Positions 46,878-55,593 of a stretch of DNA of 64,000 nt are shown here, in pieces. The stretch is from positions 62,001 to 126,000 of the forward strand of contig CAVTDW010000025.1 of NCBI GenBank assembly GCA_963733505.1, read 5' to 3'. The translations under genes and the position numbers were made by a program. The stretch's first letter is position 1, and each line of letters starts with the position of its first letter. Source of the DNA: JALYXV01 sp963733505 (GTDB taxonomy: Bacteria > Actinomycetota > Acidimicrobiia > Acidimicrobiales > Palsa-688). The notes beneath the pieces are model-generated. The model was not told the DNA's origin. It saw nothing but the letters and a program-made list of their open reading frames with translations, and made no database searches.

Positions 46878-47533
46878 GGGCGCCGCCCTTCGGCGGTGCC
46901 GGCGCGGGGTGCGAGGTCGTAGGCGAGCCGCACTGCTTCGAGGTCGTCGGGGGTGTCGATGTCGCGCAGGACGTCGGCGCCGGCGCCGGTGTCTGCGCCG
47001 GTGCCGGTGCTGGCGGCGGTGAGCCACGTGATCGGCACCGCCTCCAGCAGCGCCGTCATCGACCGCTGGCCCTGGATCGCCAGGGTTTGCGCCGTGGCGA
47101 CCGCGCTGGCGCTGTAGCGGGCGCAGAGCGGCTGCGGCCTGTCGGTTGCATCTCGGGGCACGACCGAGTGGTCGGGACTCGGGACCGGGTGGCGGGCGAG
47201 GAGGAGCAGGTAGGCCTCGGTGAGGCGGGGGAGGTCGGTGGCGACGACGAGGACCGCCCCGACGTACTCGCATCGGGCCAGTTCGGCCGCTCCCGCGGCC
47301 ACGGCGGCCAGGGGACCTGATCCCGGTGGCTGCTCGCTCGTCCGCGGCAGGGTGGTAAATCCCGGCCCGATCTCGATGACCGGTTCCGCCACGAGTTGCA
47401 GGAGCTGGGCGGTTCGTTCCGCCAGCGGCGTGCCGGCGATGACGACGGCCGCCTTGTCCCGCCCCATCCGCCGGCTGGCGCCCCCCGTCAGGAGGAGCGC
47501 CGCCGGGCGGGGCGAGGTTGGTCGGGCCACCAC
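46874..47533 (-). CDS. mobA: MobA-like molybdenum cofactor guanylyltransferase
   Basis: A 219-residue protein. LLTGGASRRMGRDKA is the MobA nucleotide-binding signature, LVVATDLPRLTEAYL contains the metal-binding Asp, and PQPLCARYS recognises the cofactor part. It attaches a nucleotide to molybdopterin. It precedes fdhD with a GTGA overlap, consistent with formate dehydrogenase maturation. The start is GTG 47533 or the next GTG, 47530. Confidence 0.85.
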   Translation of the reverse strand: MVARPTSPRPAALLLTGGASRRMGRDKAAVVIAGTPLAERTAQLLQLVAEPVIEIGPGFTTLPRTSEQPPGSGPLAAVAAGAAELARCEYVGAVLVVATDLPRLTEAYLLLLARHPVPSPDHSVVPRDATDRPQPLCARYSASAVATAQTLAIQGQRSMTALLEAVPITWLTAASTGTGADTGAGADVLRDIDTPDDLEAVRLAYDLAPRAGTAEGRRP

Positions 47534-47640
47534 CCCATTGTGCCCCGGTGGCCGTCGTCCGACGCAGCCCGGCGGGCGCCCGTGGGCGCTGCCAGGGAGT
47601 GGCGCGGGGAGGCCGGCGTGCGCCCGCTCTGCCAGTTGGG

Positions 47641-47646
47641 TAGGAC
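47641..47646 (+). promoter_or_regulatory. Candidate leaderless -10 box for the Ser/Thr kinase gene
   Basis: TAGGAC lies exactly 7 nt before GTG 47654, with no ribosome site between. Confidence 0.45.
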
Positions 47647-47653
47647 TTGTGTC

Positions 47654-49204
47654 GTGGACAGCCCGCCCATCGAGGATGTGGTGCTGGCCGGGCGGTACCG
47701 ATTGCACTCCCTGCTGGGCGCCGGTGGCATGGCTGAGGTGTACGACGGTCGGGACGAGCGCCTGGCCCGGCCCGTGGCCGTCAAGCTTCTCCGGCCCGAT
47801 CTGGCGGCGGTCGCCGACCTACGGCGGCGCTTCGAGCTCGAGGCGAGGGCCGCCGCCCGGTTGACGCATCCGAATGTCGTGGCGGTGTACGACGCAGGCG
47901 AAGACAACGGCCGGTCCTACATCGTGATGGAGCGGCTGCGGGGGGAATCGCTGGCCGACACGATCGAGCGGGGCCCGGTCGATCTGGCTTGGTTGCACCG
48001 GCTGGCGGGCGACGTGCTGGGCGCCTTGGGCGCGGCCCACGAGGCGGGGATCATCCATCGCGACATCAAACCGGCCAACATCTTGTTCGGACCCGACGGT
48101 CGGGCGAAGGTCGCCGACTTCGGCATCGCCCGAGTCGTCGAGTCGCCTGCCGCGGAGGCGGCCAACGTCGAGACGGCCGCGGCGTTGACCGGCACCGGTC
48201 TGGTGGTCGGAACTGCGGCCTACCTGGCGCCGGAACGAGCCATGGGCGAGCCGGCGACGCCGCAGAGCGACCTGTATTCGCTGGGCGTGGTGCTGTACGA
48301 GGCGTTGACGGGAACAAAGCCGTTCCCAGGCACGACGCCGGTTGCCATCGCCGCCGCGGCCGTGCAGGGCGCGGCCCAGGATCCTTTGGCGTTGCGGCCC
48401 GACGCCGACCGGCAGTTCGTTTCGGTGATCGGCCGGGCGATGGCGTTGGATCCGGCCCAGCGCTATGCGTCCGCGGCCGAGATGGCCGCCGACCTTCGCC
48501 GGCAACCGCCGCCGGTTACCGAGATCATGCCCGCGGGGCGGCCCGTTCCCCTTCCGCTCGGACCGCAGATACCGCCACCGGCGCTGCCGGCCCCGCCGCT
48601 GGCGCCGCCCGCAGCGGCGGCCTCGGTGGCGGCCTCGGCCACACGACCGCTGCCGGGGTCGCCCGAGCCGCTGTTCGCACCGCACCCACGGCGGCGGTGG
48701 GTGCTGCCGGTACTGGCAGCCGGCGCGGTCCTGGCGCTCGTGGTGGTCCTGATCGTTGCCCAGTCCGGGTCGGGCAAGAGTGCGAACAGCACTACGACGA
48801 CCACCCCAGGGGTCACGACCACGGCCTCGATCCCTCGCTCGACCGCGACGACGGCGGCCACGACGGCGACCACTGCACCACCGGTGGTGGCCCCAGCGCC
48901 GACGGACCCGGTCGCTATCGCAATCAAGGCCATTGCCGCCCGCATGGCGCGGTCCAAGAGCGCCGCCGCGGGAGAGTTGGCCGCGGGCCTGAACAATGTG
49001 GCGGCGACGCCAGAGGGCGCCAGCCGGGTGAGCGCGGCGTCAAGCCTGGTCAACCAGGCCGTCCAGTGGTACCAGCAGGGGCAACTCACGGCATCCGAAT
49101 ACGTGCAGGCAACCGGCATACTGCACGCAGCCGGCGCGCCCATCGCGCCTCCGGCAACGGTCAAGCGAACTGGTAACGGGGGTGGCGGTGGCGGAAACGA
49201 CTGA
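47654..49204 (+). CDS. Membrane-anchored Ser/Thr protein kinase
   Basis: A 516-residue protein. LGAGGMAEVY is the Gly loop, VAVKLL the Lys, HRDIKPANILF the catalytic loop, DFGIARV the DFG, and GTAAYLAPERA the activation end. After Pro-rich residues 280-350, a membrane helix (VLPVLAAGAVLALVVVLIVA) leads to a Thr-rich extracellular linker and a helical C-terminal domain. No PASTA repeats are present, unlike PknB. It is a regulatory kinase of unknown substrate. The next gene overlaps its last 23 bp. Confidence 0.9.
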   Translation: MDSPPIEDVVLAGRYRLHSLLGAGGMAEVYDGRDERLARPVAVKLLRPDLAAVADLRRRFELEARAAARLTHPNVVAVYDAGEDNGRSYIVMERLRGESLADTIERGPVDLAWLHRLAGDVLGALGAAHEAGIIHRDIKPANILFGPDGRAKVADFGIARVVESPAAEAANVETAAALTGTGLVVGTAAYLAPERAMGEPATPQSDLYSLGVVLYEALTGTKPFPGTTPVAIAAAAVQGAAQDPLALRPDADRQFVSVIGRAMALDPAQRYASAAEMAADLRRQPPPVTEIMPAGRPVPLPLGPQIPPPALPAPPLAPPAAAASVAASATRPLPGSPEPLFAPHPRRRWVLPVLAAGAVLALVVVLIVAQSGSGKSANSTTTTTPGVTTTASIPRSTATTAATTATTAPPVVAPAPTDPVAIAIKAIAARMARSKSAAAGELAAGLNNVAATPEGASRVSAASSLVNQAVQWYQQGQLTASEYVQATGILHAAGAPIAPPATVKRTGNGGGGGGND

Positions 49205-50300
49205 CCCAGCGGGCGAGGCCGACCGCCCCGCGGTGCGGGGCGCCAACGGCTCGGCAGACGACGGCCTTGACGGGGCGCTCGACCCGGTGGCGGCGCTCGA
49301 ACGGATCGCCTACCTCTTGGAGAAGGCGCGAGAACCGACCTATCGCGTCCGGGCGTTCCGCAGCGCCGCCGCCACCGCCTCCAAGGCGGGCCCTGAGCGG
49401 CTTACGGAGCTGGCGGCCCGGGGCCGGTTGCGGGATCTGCGAGGGATCGGCGACACGACGGCCCAGGTCATCGTCGAGGCGCTGGGTGGGCAGCAGCCCC
49501 AGTATCTGATGCGGCTGGAAGCCGAGGCCGAGCCCGAGGTCCCCCGTGTGGTCGATCCCGCCGTGGCCGAGTTGCGAGCGGCCTTGCGAGGCGACTGTCA
49601 CACCCATTCCGATTGGTCCGATGGGGGCAGCCCCATCGACGTGATGGCGCGGGCGGCCCGTGATCTGGGCCACGCCTACGTGGTCCTGACCGATCATTCA
49701 CCCCGCCTGACGATTGCTCACGGACTGTCCCCAGAGCGTCTCCGCCAGCAGCTTGAGGTGCTGGCCGAGCTGAACGAGGCGATGGCGCCGTTCCGCATCC
49801 TCACCGGGATCGAGGTCGACATTCTCGAAGACGGGGGCCTCGACCAGGACGAAGACCTGCTGTCCTCGCTCGACGTCGTGGTCGCGAGCGTGCACTCCAA
49901 GCTCCGGATGGACTCCGAGGCCATGACGAAGCGAATGATTCGTGCCATGGAGCATCCCAACACCGACATCCTCGGTCACTGCACGGGCCGCATCGTCGTC
50001 GGCCGGGGTCGGCCCGAGTCGTCATTCGACGCCGACGCGGTGTTCGCAGCCTGCGCCCGCCATGGCAAGGCAGTCGAAATCAACTCACGCCCCGAGCGGC
50101 TCGACCCGCCCAAACGGTTGCTGCGCCGGGCGCTCGATCACGGCTGCATGGTGTCGATCGACACCGACGCCCACGCCCCGGGCCAACTGGAATGGCAGAT
50201 GAACGGATGCGAACGCGCGGTCGCCTGCGGTGTACCCGCGGAGCGAGTCGTGAACACCTGGGAGGCGGACCGATTGCTGGCTTGGGCATCCTCGCATTGA
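49182..50300 (+). CDS. PHP-domain phosphoesterase with HhH/polX-like N-terminus
   Basis: A 372-residue protein. Residues 30-115 resemble the helix-hairpin-helix part of family X polymerases (YRVRAFRSAAAT, LRGIGDTTAQVI). The PHP domain follows: DCHTHSDWSDG, LTDHSPR, GIEVDIL, ASVHSK, HCTGR and IDTDAHAP hold its metal ligands. The polymerase core itself is missing. It may be a DNA-repair or histidinol-phosphatase-like enzyme. It overlaps the kinase gene in another frame. Confidence 0.85.
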   Translation: MAVAETTDPAGEADRPAVRGANGSADDGLDGALDPVAALERIAYLLEKAREPTYRVRAFRSAAATASKAGPERLTELAARGRLRDLRGIGDTTAQVIVEALGGQQPQYLMRLEAEAEPEVPRVVDPAVAELRAALRGDCHTHSDWSDGGSPIDVMARAARDLGHAYVVLTDHSPRLTIAHGLSPERLRQQLEVLAELNEAMAPFRILTGIEVDILEDGGLDQDEDLLSSLDVVVASVHSKLRMDSEAMTKRMIRAMEHPNTDILGHCTGRIVVGRGRPESSFDADAVFAACARHGKAVEINSRPERLDPPKRLLRRALDHGCMVSIDTDAHAPGQLEWQMNGCERAVACGVPAERVVNTWEADRLLAWASSH

Positions 50301-50344
50301 GGGTTTGAGCCGGCCGCGCCGCGTTCCTGTATCGCCCGCTCCCG

Positions 50345-50350
50345 TACCCT
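50345..50350 (+). promoter_or_regulatory. Candidate leaderless -10 box for the 28-residue frame
   Basis: TACCCT lies exactly 7 nt before GTG 50358. Confidence 0.4.
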
Positions 50351-50357
50351 GGACGTC

Positions 50358-50444
50358 GTGAGCTTCCTGCGCCGTCGTCCGCGACCCAGGGCCGCACCGA
50401 AGACCTCCGATGACCGACTGATGATCCGACTGATGACCCAGTGA
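50358..50444 (+). CDS. 28-residue leaderless reading frame coupled to the SirB1-like gene
   Basis: Starts MSFLRRRPRPRAAPK and ends before ATG/GTG-linked TGA at 50442-50444, which overlaps the next start GTG 50441. It is too short for common gene callers. A leader peptide or a short regulatory gene is possible; conservation must decide. Confidence 0.3.
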   Translation: MSFLRRRPRPRAAPKTSDDRLMIRLMTQ

Positions 50445-51223
50445 CCGCGACCGAGGCCTTCATCGCTCTTGTTCAGGGGCCCGAAAACGCCCTGGCCCTC
50501 GACCATGCCGCCCTTCTCCTCGCCGCCCACGCCAACCCAGGGCTCGACGTCAGTGCCCAGCTCGACCGGCTCGATGCCCTGGCGGCTCAGTGCTCGGAGC
50601 CCACGCTGGACGGGCTGCGTCGTCTCCTGTTCGAGGACATGGGCTTCGCGGGCGATACCGAGGACTACTCCGATCCCCGCAACTCGTTCCTCGACCAGGT
50701 GCTCGACCGGCGCATGGGCATTCCGATCTCACTGTCGGTGCTCATGATCGAGGTGGGCCGCCGAATCGGCGTACCCCTCGAGGGCGTCGGCATGCCCGGC
50801 CACTTCCTGGTGCGCCACACCGCGACGCCCCGAGTGCTGATCGACCCGTTCCACCAAGGCCGCATGCTCGACGCCGACCAGTGTGCCGACCTGTTCACCA
50901 GCCTGTTCGGCGCCACCGCGTCGCTGCCCGCGTCGGTCCTCGAGGGTGCTCGGCCTCGATCGATCTTGGCCCGCATGCTGGCCAACTTGAAGCGCAGTTA
51001 CCTCGACCGCCGGGACCCCGAGGCGCTCATGTGGGTCGGCCGGCTGCGGGCCGCCATCCCCGGTGTCGACCCCAGCGAGATGGCCCAGTTGGCGCAGCTG
51101 CTCGTCAACCTCGGGCGCTTCGGAGAGGCCGCCGATGCCTTGGAGGAGCTGGCCGAGGCGAGCGGCACGGGCGGCGAAAACCTCCTGGTACAGGCTCGGA
51201 CCCTGCGTGCCCGTCTCAACTGA
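50441..51223 (+). CDS. SirB1-like transglutaminase-fold protein
   Basis: A 260-residue protein. NSFLDQVLDRRMGIPISLSVLMIEVGRRIGVPLEGVGMPGHFLVRH is the SirB1/transglutaminase-like core (read in parts: RRMGIPISLS, GMPGHFLVRH), though the usual catalytic Cys is replaced by Ser-rich residues. C-terminal helices (ANLKRSYLDRRDPEALMWV) may be TPR-like. Function unknown. Start GTG 50441 overlaps the 28-residue frame. Confidence 0.75.
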   Translation: MTATEAFIALVQGPENALALDHAALLLAAHANPGLDVSAQLDRLDALAAQCSEPTLDGLRRLLFEDMGFAGDTEDYSDPRNSFLDQVLDRRMGIPISLSVLMIEVGRRIGVPLEGVGMPGHFLVRHTATPRVLIDPFHQGRMLDADQCADLFTSLFGATASLPASVLEGARPRSILARMLANLKRSYLDRRDPEALMWVGRLRAAIPGVDPSEMAQLAQLLVNLGRFGEAADALEELAEASGTGGENLLVQARTLRARLN

Positions 51224-51264
51224 ACTCGGCCGATCGCGGCGGTACCGGGCAAATGGGAGAAATC

Positions 51265-51290
51265 TGGGCAGATTGCTCAAGGTCTGCCCA
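51265..51290 (+). terminator. Hairpin between SirB1-like gene and diguanylate cyclase
   Basis: TGGGCAGA pairs perfectly with TCTGCCCA over a 10-nt loop, 42 bp after the SirB1-like stop. It could end that transcript or act in the leader of the cyclase gene. Confidence 0.5.
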
Positions 51291-51336
51291 CAGCGTGTCG
51301 ACAGTCATTTGAGACGTTTCGCATAGGAGGTCACCC

Positions 51337-51465
51337 TTGTTCGGCGAGCTCAGCATGGCGGCGGCGGCGGAGCCGGCCAGCCAGCAGAAGCGTTCGCCGC
51401 GGCTGCCCCCTAGTTCGCCGCGGCCGCCGGCCGGCTCACCTGGGCAGCAGGGCGAGTCGCCATGA
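51337..51465 (+). CDS. 42-residue frame upstream of and coupled to the diguanylate cyclase
   Basis: TTG 51337 has a perfect AGGAGG (51325-51330) 6 nt upstream. The frame reads MFGELSMAAAAEPASQQ and then is Pro/Ser/Arg-rich. Its TGA (51463-51465) overlaps the cyclase ATG at 51462 (ATGA), so translation could be coupled. Confidence 0.4.
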   Translation: MFGELSMAAAAEPASQQKRSPRLPPSSPRPPAGSPGQQGESP

Positions 51466-53210
51466 TCTGGGCCTTCCGTCGAGGCGCCACTCGGCCATTG
51501 CCTGACCGCGACCTCGACCGGCTGGCCGAACGCTTCGGAGCGTTGCTCGTCGTCCGGTTCGGAATCGCATTCACGGTTCTCGTCGTGGCCGCCGCCGCCC
51601 CGAGTGTCATCGGGATCGGAGTGGCGGTCGTCGGACCCGTCACCGCGGCCTACATGGCATTCGCAATCGGGGCCGAGGCCGCCCGGCGTCGAGCCAAGTG
51701 GTCCATCGACATCCAGAGCGTGATGCAGCTGGTCGATGTGGCCTACATCGCCTTGATCATGGCGCCGACGGGCGGGCCGCGTAGCCAGCTGGTCTTCCTT
51801 CTCTACGTCCATCTCATCGCCGTCACGCTGCTGGGCAACCACCGCACCGGTCTGCGCATGGCGCTCATCGACTCGCTGGTGTTCGTGTTGCTCTACACCT
51901 TCGCGCTCAACGCCCAGGTCAGCCGCCTCGTCGGCACGCCGGGCGCGACCGTCAGTGAGCCCCCGACGAGCGCGGTCGTCCTGTCCATCCTGGCCTTCTG
52001 GCTGGTGGCGGGCTGCACCTCCTTCTACTCGTGGGTCAACGAACGCGAGCTGCGCCGCAGTACAAACGAACTCAAAGGTCTGGCCCTGATGTCCGCCGCC
52101 CTCGAACGGACGACCTGCCCCGAGGACATCATGCAGGTCCTCTTGGCACGCTCCGTTGAGGCGTTCGGCTTCGCCCGAGGCGCGGTGCTGCTTCGACTGC
52201 CTGACGGCACCACCGCCATGTCGACCGTCCCAGGCCACCAGATCCCCGACCACGAGCACGACCAGCCACGACACGACCAGCCACGACACGACCAGCCACG
52301 ACACGATCAGCCACAACGGGAACGGCGCCACAACGGCCGGCCACGCACGGCCGGCCACGACGCGACCAGCCAACCGGCGACCACGATCGAACACCAAGCT
52401 GAGCCGGTCCGCCCCGACGTCGTCGTGGAACGGGCCTGGGCGGAGCGCGGACCGGTATTGGTTCGAGCGCTCGACCCACTCCTCGACGCCACGCTCGACC
52501 GCCTCTTGCCCGACGCTCGCAACATCGTCGTCCTGCCGCTCACCGCCGAGGGAGAGCCCCTCGGCGCCCTGGCGGTCGAGCGCGGCGGCCCCTTCGGCGT
52601 CAAGCTCCCCGTCCGGGCGGTCACGATGCTCAACCAGTACGCCGCCAACGCGGCCATGGCGGTACGCAACCGGCGGCTGATCGCCGAGGTGGAGCGCCTG
52701 GCCAACGAGGACGGCCTCACGGGCCTGGCCAACCGTCGCGTCTTCGAAGAGGTCCTGGGCCGAGAAGTCACCCGGTCGCGCCGTACGTACGAACCGTTGA
52801 GCCTCGTCGTATTCGATGTCGACCACTTCAAGCGGGTCAACGACACCCTCGGTCATCAGGCCGGCGACGACGTGCTCCGTCAGGTTGCTCAGATGCTGGC
52901 CGCCGCGGCCCGCGATGTCGACCTGGTCGCCCGATACGGCGGCGAGGAGTTCACCGCCATCCTGCCCAACTGCAGCCTGGACGACGCGGTGCGCGTCGCC
53001 GAACGGATGCGATCAAGCGTGTCGGGTAACGCCTCGATGCTGAAGGTCACCCTGAGCGCCGGTGTTGCGGCCATTCCGACCAACGCAGCTGACGAGGAAG
53101 GCCTCATCGCGGCCGCCGACGAGGCGATGTACACCTCGAAGCGGGCGGGGCGTGACCGCACGACCCGCTCGAGCCGCCGCGGCCCGAGCATTCCCGTCGT
53201 CCAACGCTGA
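51462..53210 (+). CDS. Membrane diguanylate cyclase (GAF-GGDEF)
   Basis: A 582-residue protein. Residues 25-190 hold about five membrane helices; a GAF-like region follows (residues 205-400); the GGDEF domain runs to about 560. ARYGGEEF is the active site that makes cyclic di-GMP from two GTP. RDVD five residues upstream is the RxxD inhibitory I-site, so product inhibition is likely. An insertion with HDQPR repeats sits inside the GAF region. It probably sets biofilm or motility state. Confidence 0.9.
   Translation: MIWAFRRGATRPLPDRDLDRLAERFGALLVVRFGIAFTVLVVAAAAPSVIGIGVAVVGPVTAAYMAFAIGAEAARRRAKWSIDIQSVMQLVDVAYIALIMAPTGGPRSQLVFLLYVHLIAVTLLGNHRTGLRMALIDSLVFVLLYTFALNAQVSRLVGTPGATVSEPPTSAVVLSILAFWLVAGCTSFYSWVNERELRRSTNELKGLALMSAALERTTCPEDIMQVLLARSVEAFGFARGAVLLRLPDGTTAMSTVPGHQIPDHEHDQPRHDQPRHDQPRHDQPQRERRHNGRPRTAGHDATSQPATTIEHQAEPVRPDVVVERAWAERGPVLVRALDPLLDATLDRLLPDARNIVVLPLTAEGEPLGALAVERGGPFGVKLPVRAVTMLNQYAANAAMAVRNRRLIAEVERLANEDGLTGLANRRVFEEVLGREVTRSRRTYEPLSLVVFDVDHFKRVNDTLGHQAGDDVLRQVAQMLAAAARDVDLVARYGGEEFTAILPNCSLDDAVRVAERMRSSVSGNASMLKVTLSAGVAAIPTNAADEEGLIAAADEAMYTSKRAGRDRTTRSSRRGPSIPVVQR
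52257..52316 (+). repeat. 15-bp tandem repeat in the cyclase gene
   Basis: Four units of CACGACCAGCCACGA (the last diverged) encode HDQPR three times and HDQPQ once. The repeat lies in a polar insertion of the GAF region. Copy-number change would keep the frame. Confidence 0.85.
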
Positions 53211-53412
53211 CAGCCACAGGCCACCACAAACCCCCCAAGACAAACCCACGACTGGCCCTCAAGGCAATCACCGCGGTGGCCGACACAACTGTTATGGCCG
53301 ACGCCGCCCGGGGTGCTCCTGGGCTGTCCTGCTCCCCTTCTGCAGGTCGGGTCGGCCACGACTGGACCAGGTCGTCTCGACTCGGAGCGACCGTCGAAAC
53401 GAGGAGCGATAA

Positions 53413-53550
53413 ATGACCGACTTCGAGCTGAGCCAGCTGCGTCAGGATCTCATGGAGCAGTTCAACCAGATGATGGCCGACGAGCTGCCGTCCACTGGCC
53501 AGGACTACCTGAGCGAATCCCAGACCCTGGAGTGGGCTCCCAACAACTAG
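53413..53550 (+). CDS. 45-residue hypothetical protein
   Basis: A frame of 45 residues, MTDFELSQLRQDLMEQF at the start, then a Met/Gln-rich helix and a polar end (QDYLSES, LEWAPNN). GAGGAG lies 6 nt before the ATG. The next 56 bp contain a perfect 10-bp-stem hairpin before tyrS. Good start and end signals argue for a real gene of unknown role. Confidence 0.55.
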   Translation: MTDFELSQLRQDLMEQFNQMMADELPSTGQDYLSESQTLEWAPNN

Positions 53551-53577
53551 TCGACCTTCGACGCCCGGCAGTTCGTA

Positions 53578-53606
53578 GGTCGGTGGCTCCGAAAGGGCCA
53601 CCGACC
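53578..53606 (+). terminator. Strong hairpin between the 45-residue gene and tyrS
   Basis: GGTCGGTGGC (53578-53587) and GCCACCGACC (53597-53606) pair perfectly over ten bases with a 9-nt loop. It has no T-run. It would terminate or attenuate transcription before tyrS. Confidence 0.6.
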
Positions 53607-53637
53607 CAGTACCCCGCCCATGTAAGGATGACCAGCA

Positions 53638-54923
53638 ATGAGCGGGCTGTTCGAAGACCTCACGTGGCGGGGCCTGGTCCACCAGGTCACCGACACCGAA
53701 ACGCTGCCCAAGTTGCTTGACCGCGACTCGCTCGTCGCCTACATCGGCTTCGACCCGACTGCTGACAGCCTGCACGTCGGTCACCTGATGCAGGTCTGCA
53801 ACCTGCGCCGCCTCCAGCAGGCCGGCCACACCCCGATCGCCCTGATCGGCGGCGGTACCGGAATGATCGGCGACCCTGGCGGCAAGACCGACGAACGCGT
53901 GCTCCTCGCCCCCGACGAGCTCGACCACAACAAGGTGGGCATCAAGGCCCAGCTCGAGCGCTTCCTCGACTTCACCCCGCCGAACGCAGGAACCCCGGCG
54001 GCGCCATTCTCGAGGACAACACCACCTGGCTGGGCGAGGCTCGGCTGCTCGACTTCCTCCGCGACGTCGGCAAGCTGTTCAGCGTCAACGAGATGGTGCG
54101 CAAGGACTCGGTCCGCCTGCGCCTCGAAGGCCGTGAACAAGGGATCTCGTTCACCGAGTTCAGCTACATGCTCCTCCAGGCCTGGGACTACCTGCAGCTC
54201 TACGACCGCTACGGCTGCCGGCTCCAGCTCGGCGGCAGCGATCAGTGGGGCAACATCACCGAGGGTGTCGACCTGATCCGCCGGCGCCGCGAGGTCCAGG
54301 CGTTCGGCCTCACCAGCCCGCTCATCACCAAGGCCGACGGCACCAAGTTCGGAAAGACCGAGAGCGGCAACATCTGGCTCGACCCCAAACGGACCAGCCC
54401 CTATGAGTTCTTCCAATACTGGATCCGCGCCTCCGACGCCGAGATCGGCCGCTATCTGCGAGCGTTCAGCTTCCTCGACCGCGGCGCCATCGAGGAACTC
54501 GACGAAGCGACTGCCCGCCATCCTGAACAGCGTCAGGCCCAGCGGGCACTGGCGCGGGAGCTGACCACGATGGTGCACGGCGAGGCCGAGGCGAGCCGGG
54601 CCGAGCGGGCGGCCGACGTGTTGTTCACCGAGGAGGTGGCCACGCTCGACGACGCGACCCTCGCGGCCGCCCTCGCCGACGCCCCATCCTCCGCGGTCGG
54701 ACCCGACGAACTCGACGGCCCCCTCCTCCTGACCGACGCCCTGGTGCGCACGGGCCTGGCGTCGTCCAAGAGCGACGCCCGCCGACAGCTCCAGGGCGGC
54801 GGCGTCTACGTGAACAACCGCCGCCAGGCGGAAGATCGCCCGATCGGGCGAGATGACGTCATCGGTCGCTTCGTGATCTTGAGGCGGGGAAAAACGCAGC
54901 ACGTGCTGCACGTGGGGGGCTGA
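53638..54923 (+). CDS. tyrS: Tyrosyl-tRNA synthetase (one frameshift)
   Basis: About 428 residues after correcting a 1-nt deletion near 53,990. SLHVGHL is the HIGH motif, GGSDQWGNI and KFGKTESG (KMSKS-like) complete the class Ic core, and the C-terminal S4 RNA-binding domain has TGLASSKSDARRQL. It charges tRNA-Tyr and is normally essential. The frame breaks after DFTPPNAG and resumes with NPGGAILEDNTTW. The break suggests an assembly error or a second copy elsewhere. Confidence 0.9.
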
Positions 54924-54984
54924 GCGTAAGACTCCGACCCGGGGTACCGTGACGCCGGAACCGACTTACAAGGGGGAAATGACC

Positions 54985-55593
54985 ATGTCGATCGATCCCG
55001 CTACGACCGCCGTCGTCCTCATCGAGTACCAGAACGACTTCACGTCCGAAGGCGGTGTGCTGCACGGCGCGGTGCAGGACGTCATGGGAACGACCGGCAT
55101 GATGGCCAACACCCAACGGGTCGTCGATGCCGCCCGCAAGGCGGGGGTGACCGTCATGCATGCCCCGATCACGTTCTCGGCGGGGTACAACGAGTTGAGC
55201 TCGCATCCGTACGGGATCCTCAAGGGCGTCGTCGACGGGAACGCCTTCGTGAAGGGCAGCTGGGGCGCCGCCATCGTCGACGACCTGGCACCGGCCGACG
55301 GCGACATCGTCGTCGAGGGCAAGCGGGGACTCGACACCTTCGCCAGCACCAACCTCGACTTCATCCTGCGTAGCAAGGGAATTACCACGATCGCCCTCGG
55401 CGGCTTCCTCACCAACTGCTGCGTCGAGTCCACCATGCGTTCCGGCTACGAAAACGGCTACGAGGTCATCACGCTTTCCGACTGCGTCGCCGCCACGTCG
55501 GCCGCCGAGCACGAGAACGCCCTCAACTACGACTTCCCGATGTTCTCCAAGCCCATGACCTCGGGCGAGTTCATCGACCAGTTGGAGGGCTAG
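54985..55593 (+). CDS. Isochorismatase-family cysteine hydrolase
   Basis: A 202-residue protein. VVLIEYQNDF has the Asp, the Lys lies in VEGKRGLDTF, and GGFLTNCCVEST carries the catalytic Cys of the D-K-C triad. Such enzymes cleave small amides such as nicotinamide or ureidoacrylate; the substrate is unknown. AGGGGG is 8 nt before ATG 54985 but only 2 nt before ATG 54979, so the later start is preferred. Confidence 0.8.
   Translation: MSIDPATTAVVLIEYQNDFTSEGGVLHGAVQDVMGTTGMMANTQRVVDAARKAGVTVMHAPITFSAGYNELSSHPYGILKGVVDGNAFVKGSWGAAIVDDLAPADGDIVVEGKRGLDTFASTNLDFILRSKGITTIALGGFLTNCCVESTMRSGYENGYEVITLSDCVAATSAAEHENALNYDFPMFSKPMTSGEFIDQLEG

Noticed and set aside
51224..51336. Cyclic di-GMP riboswitch before the cyclase
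   Set aside because: Only one simple hairpin is present; the conserved GEMM elements are absent.
53211..53637. T-box riboswitch or leader peptide for tyrS
   Set aside because: No T-box sequence or specifier stem is seen, and the 45-residue frame has only one Tyr.
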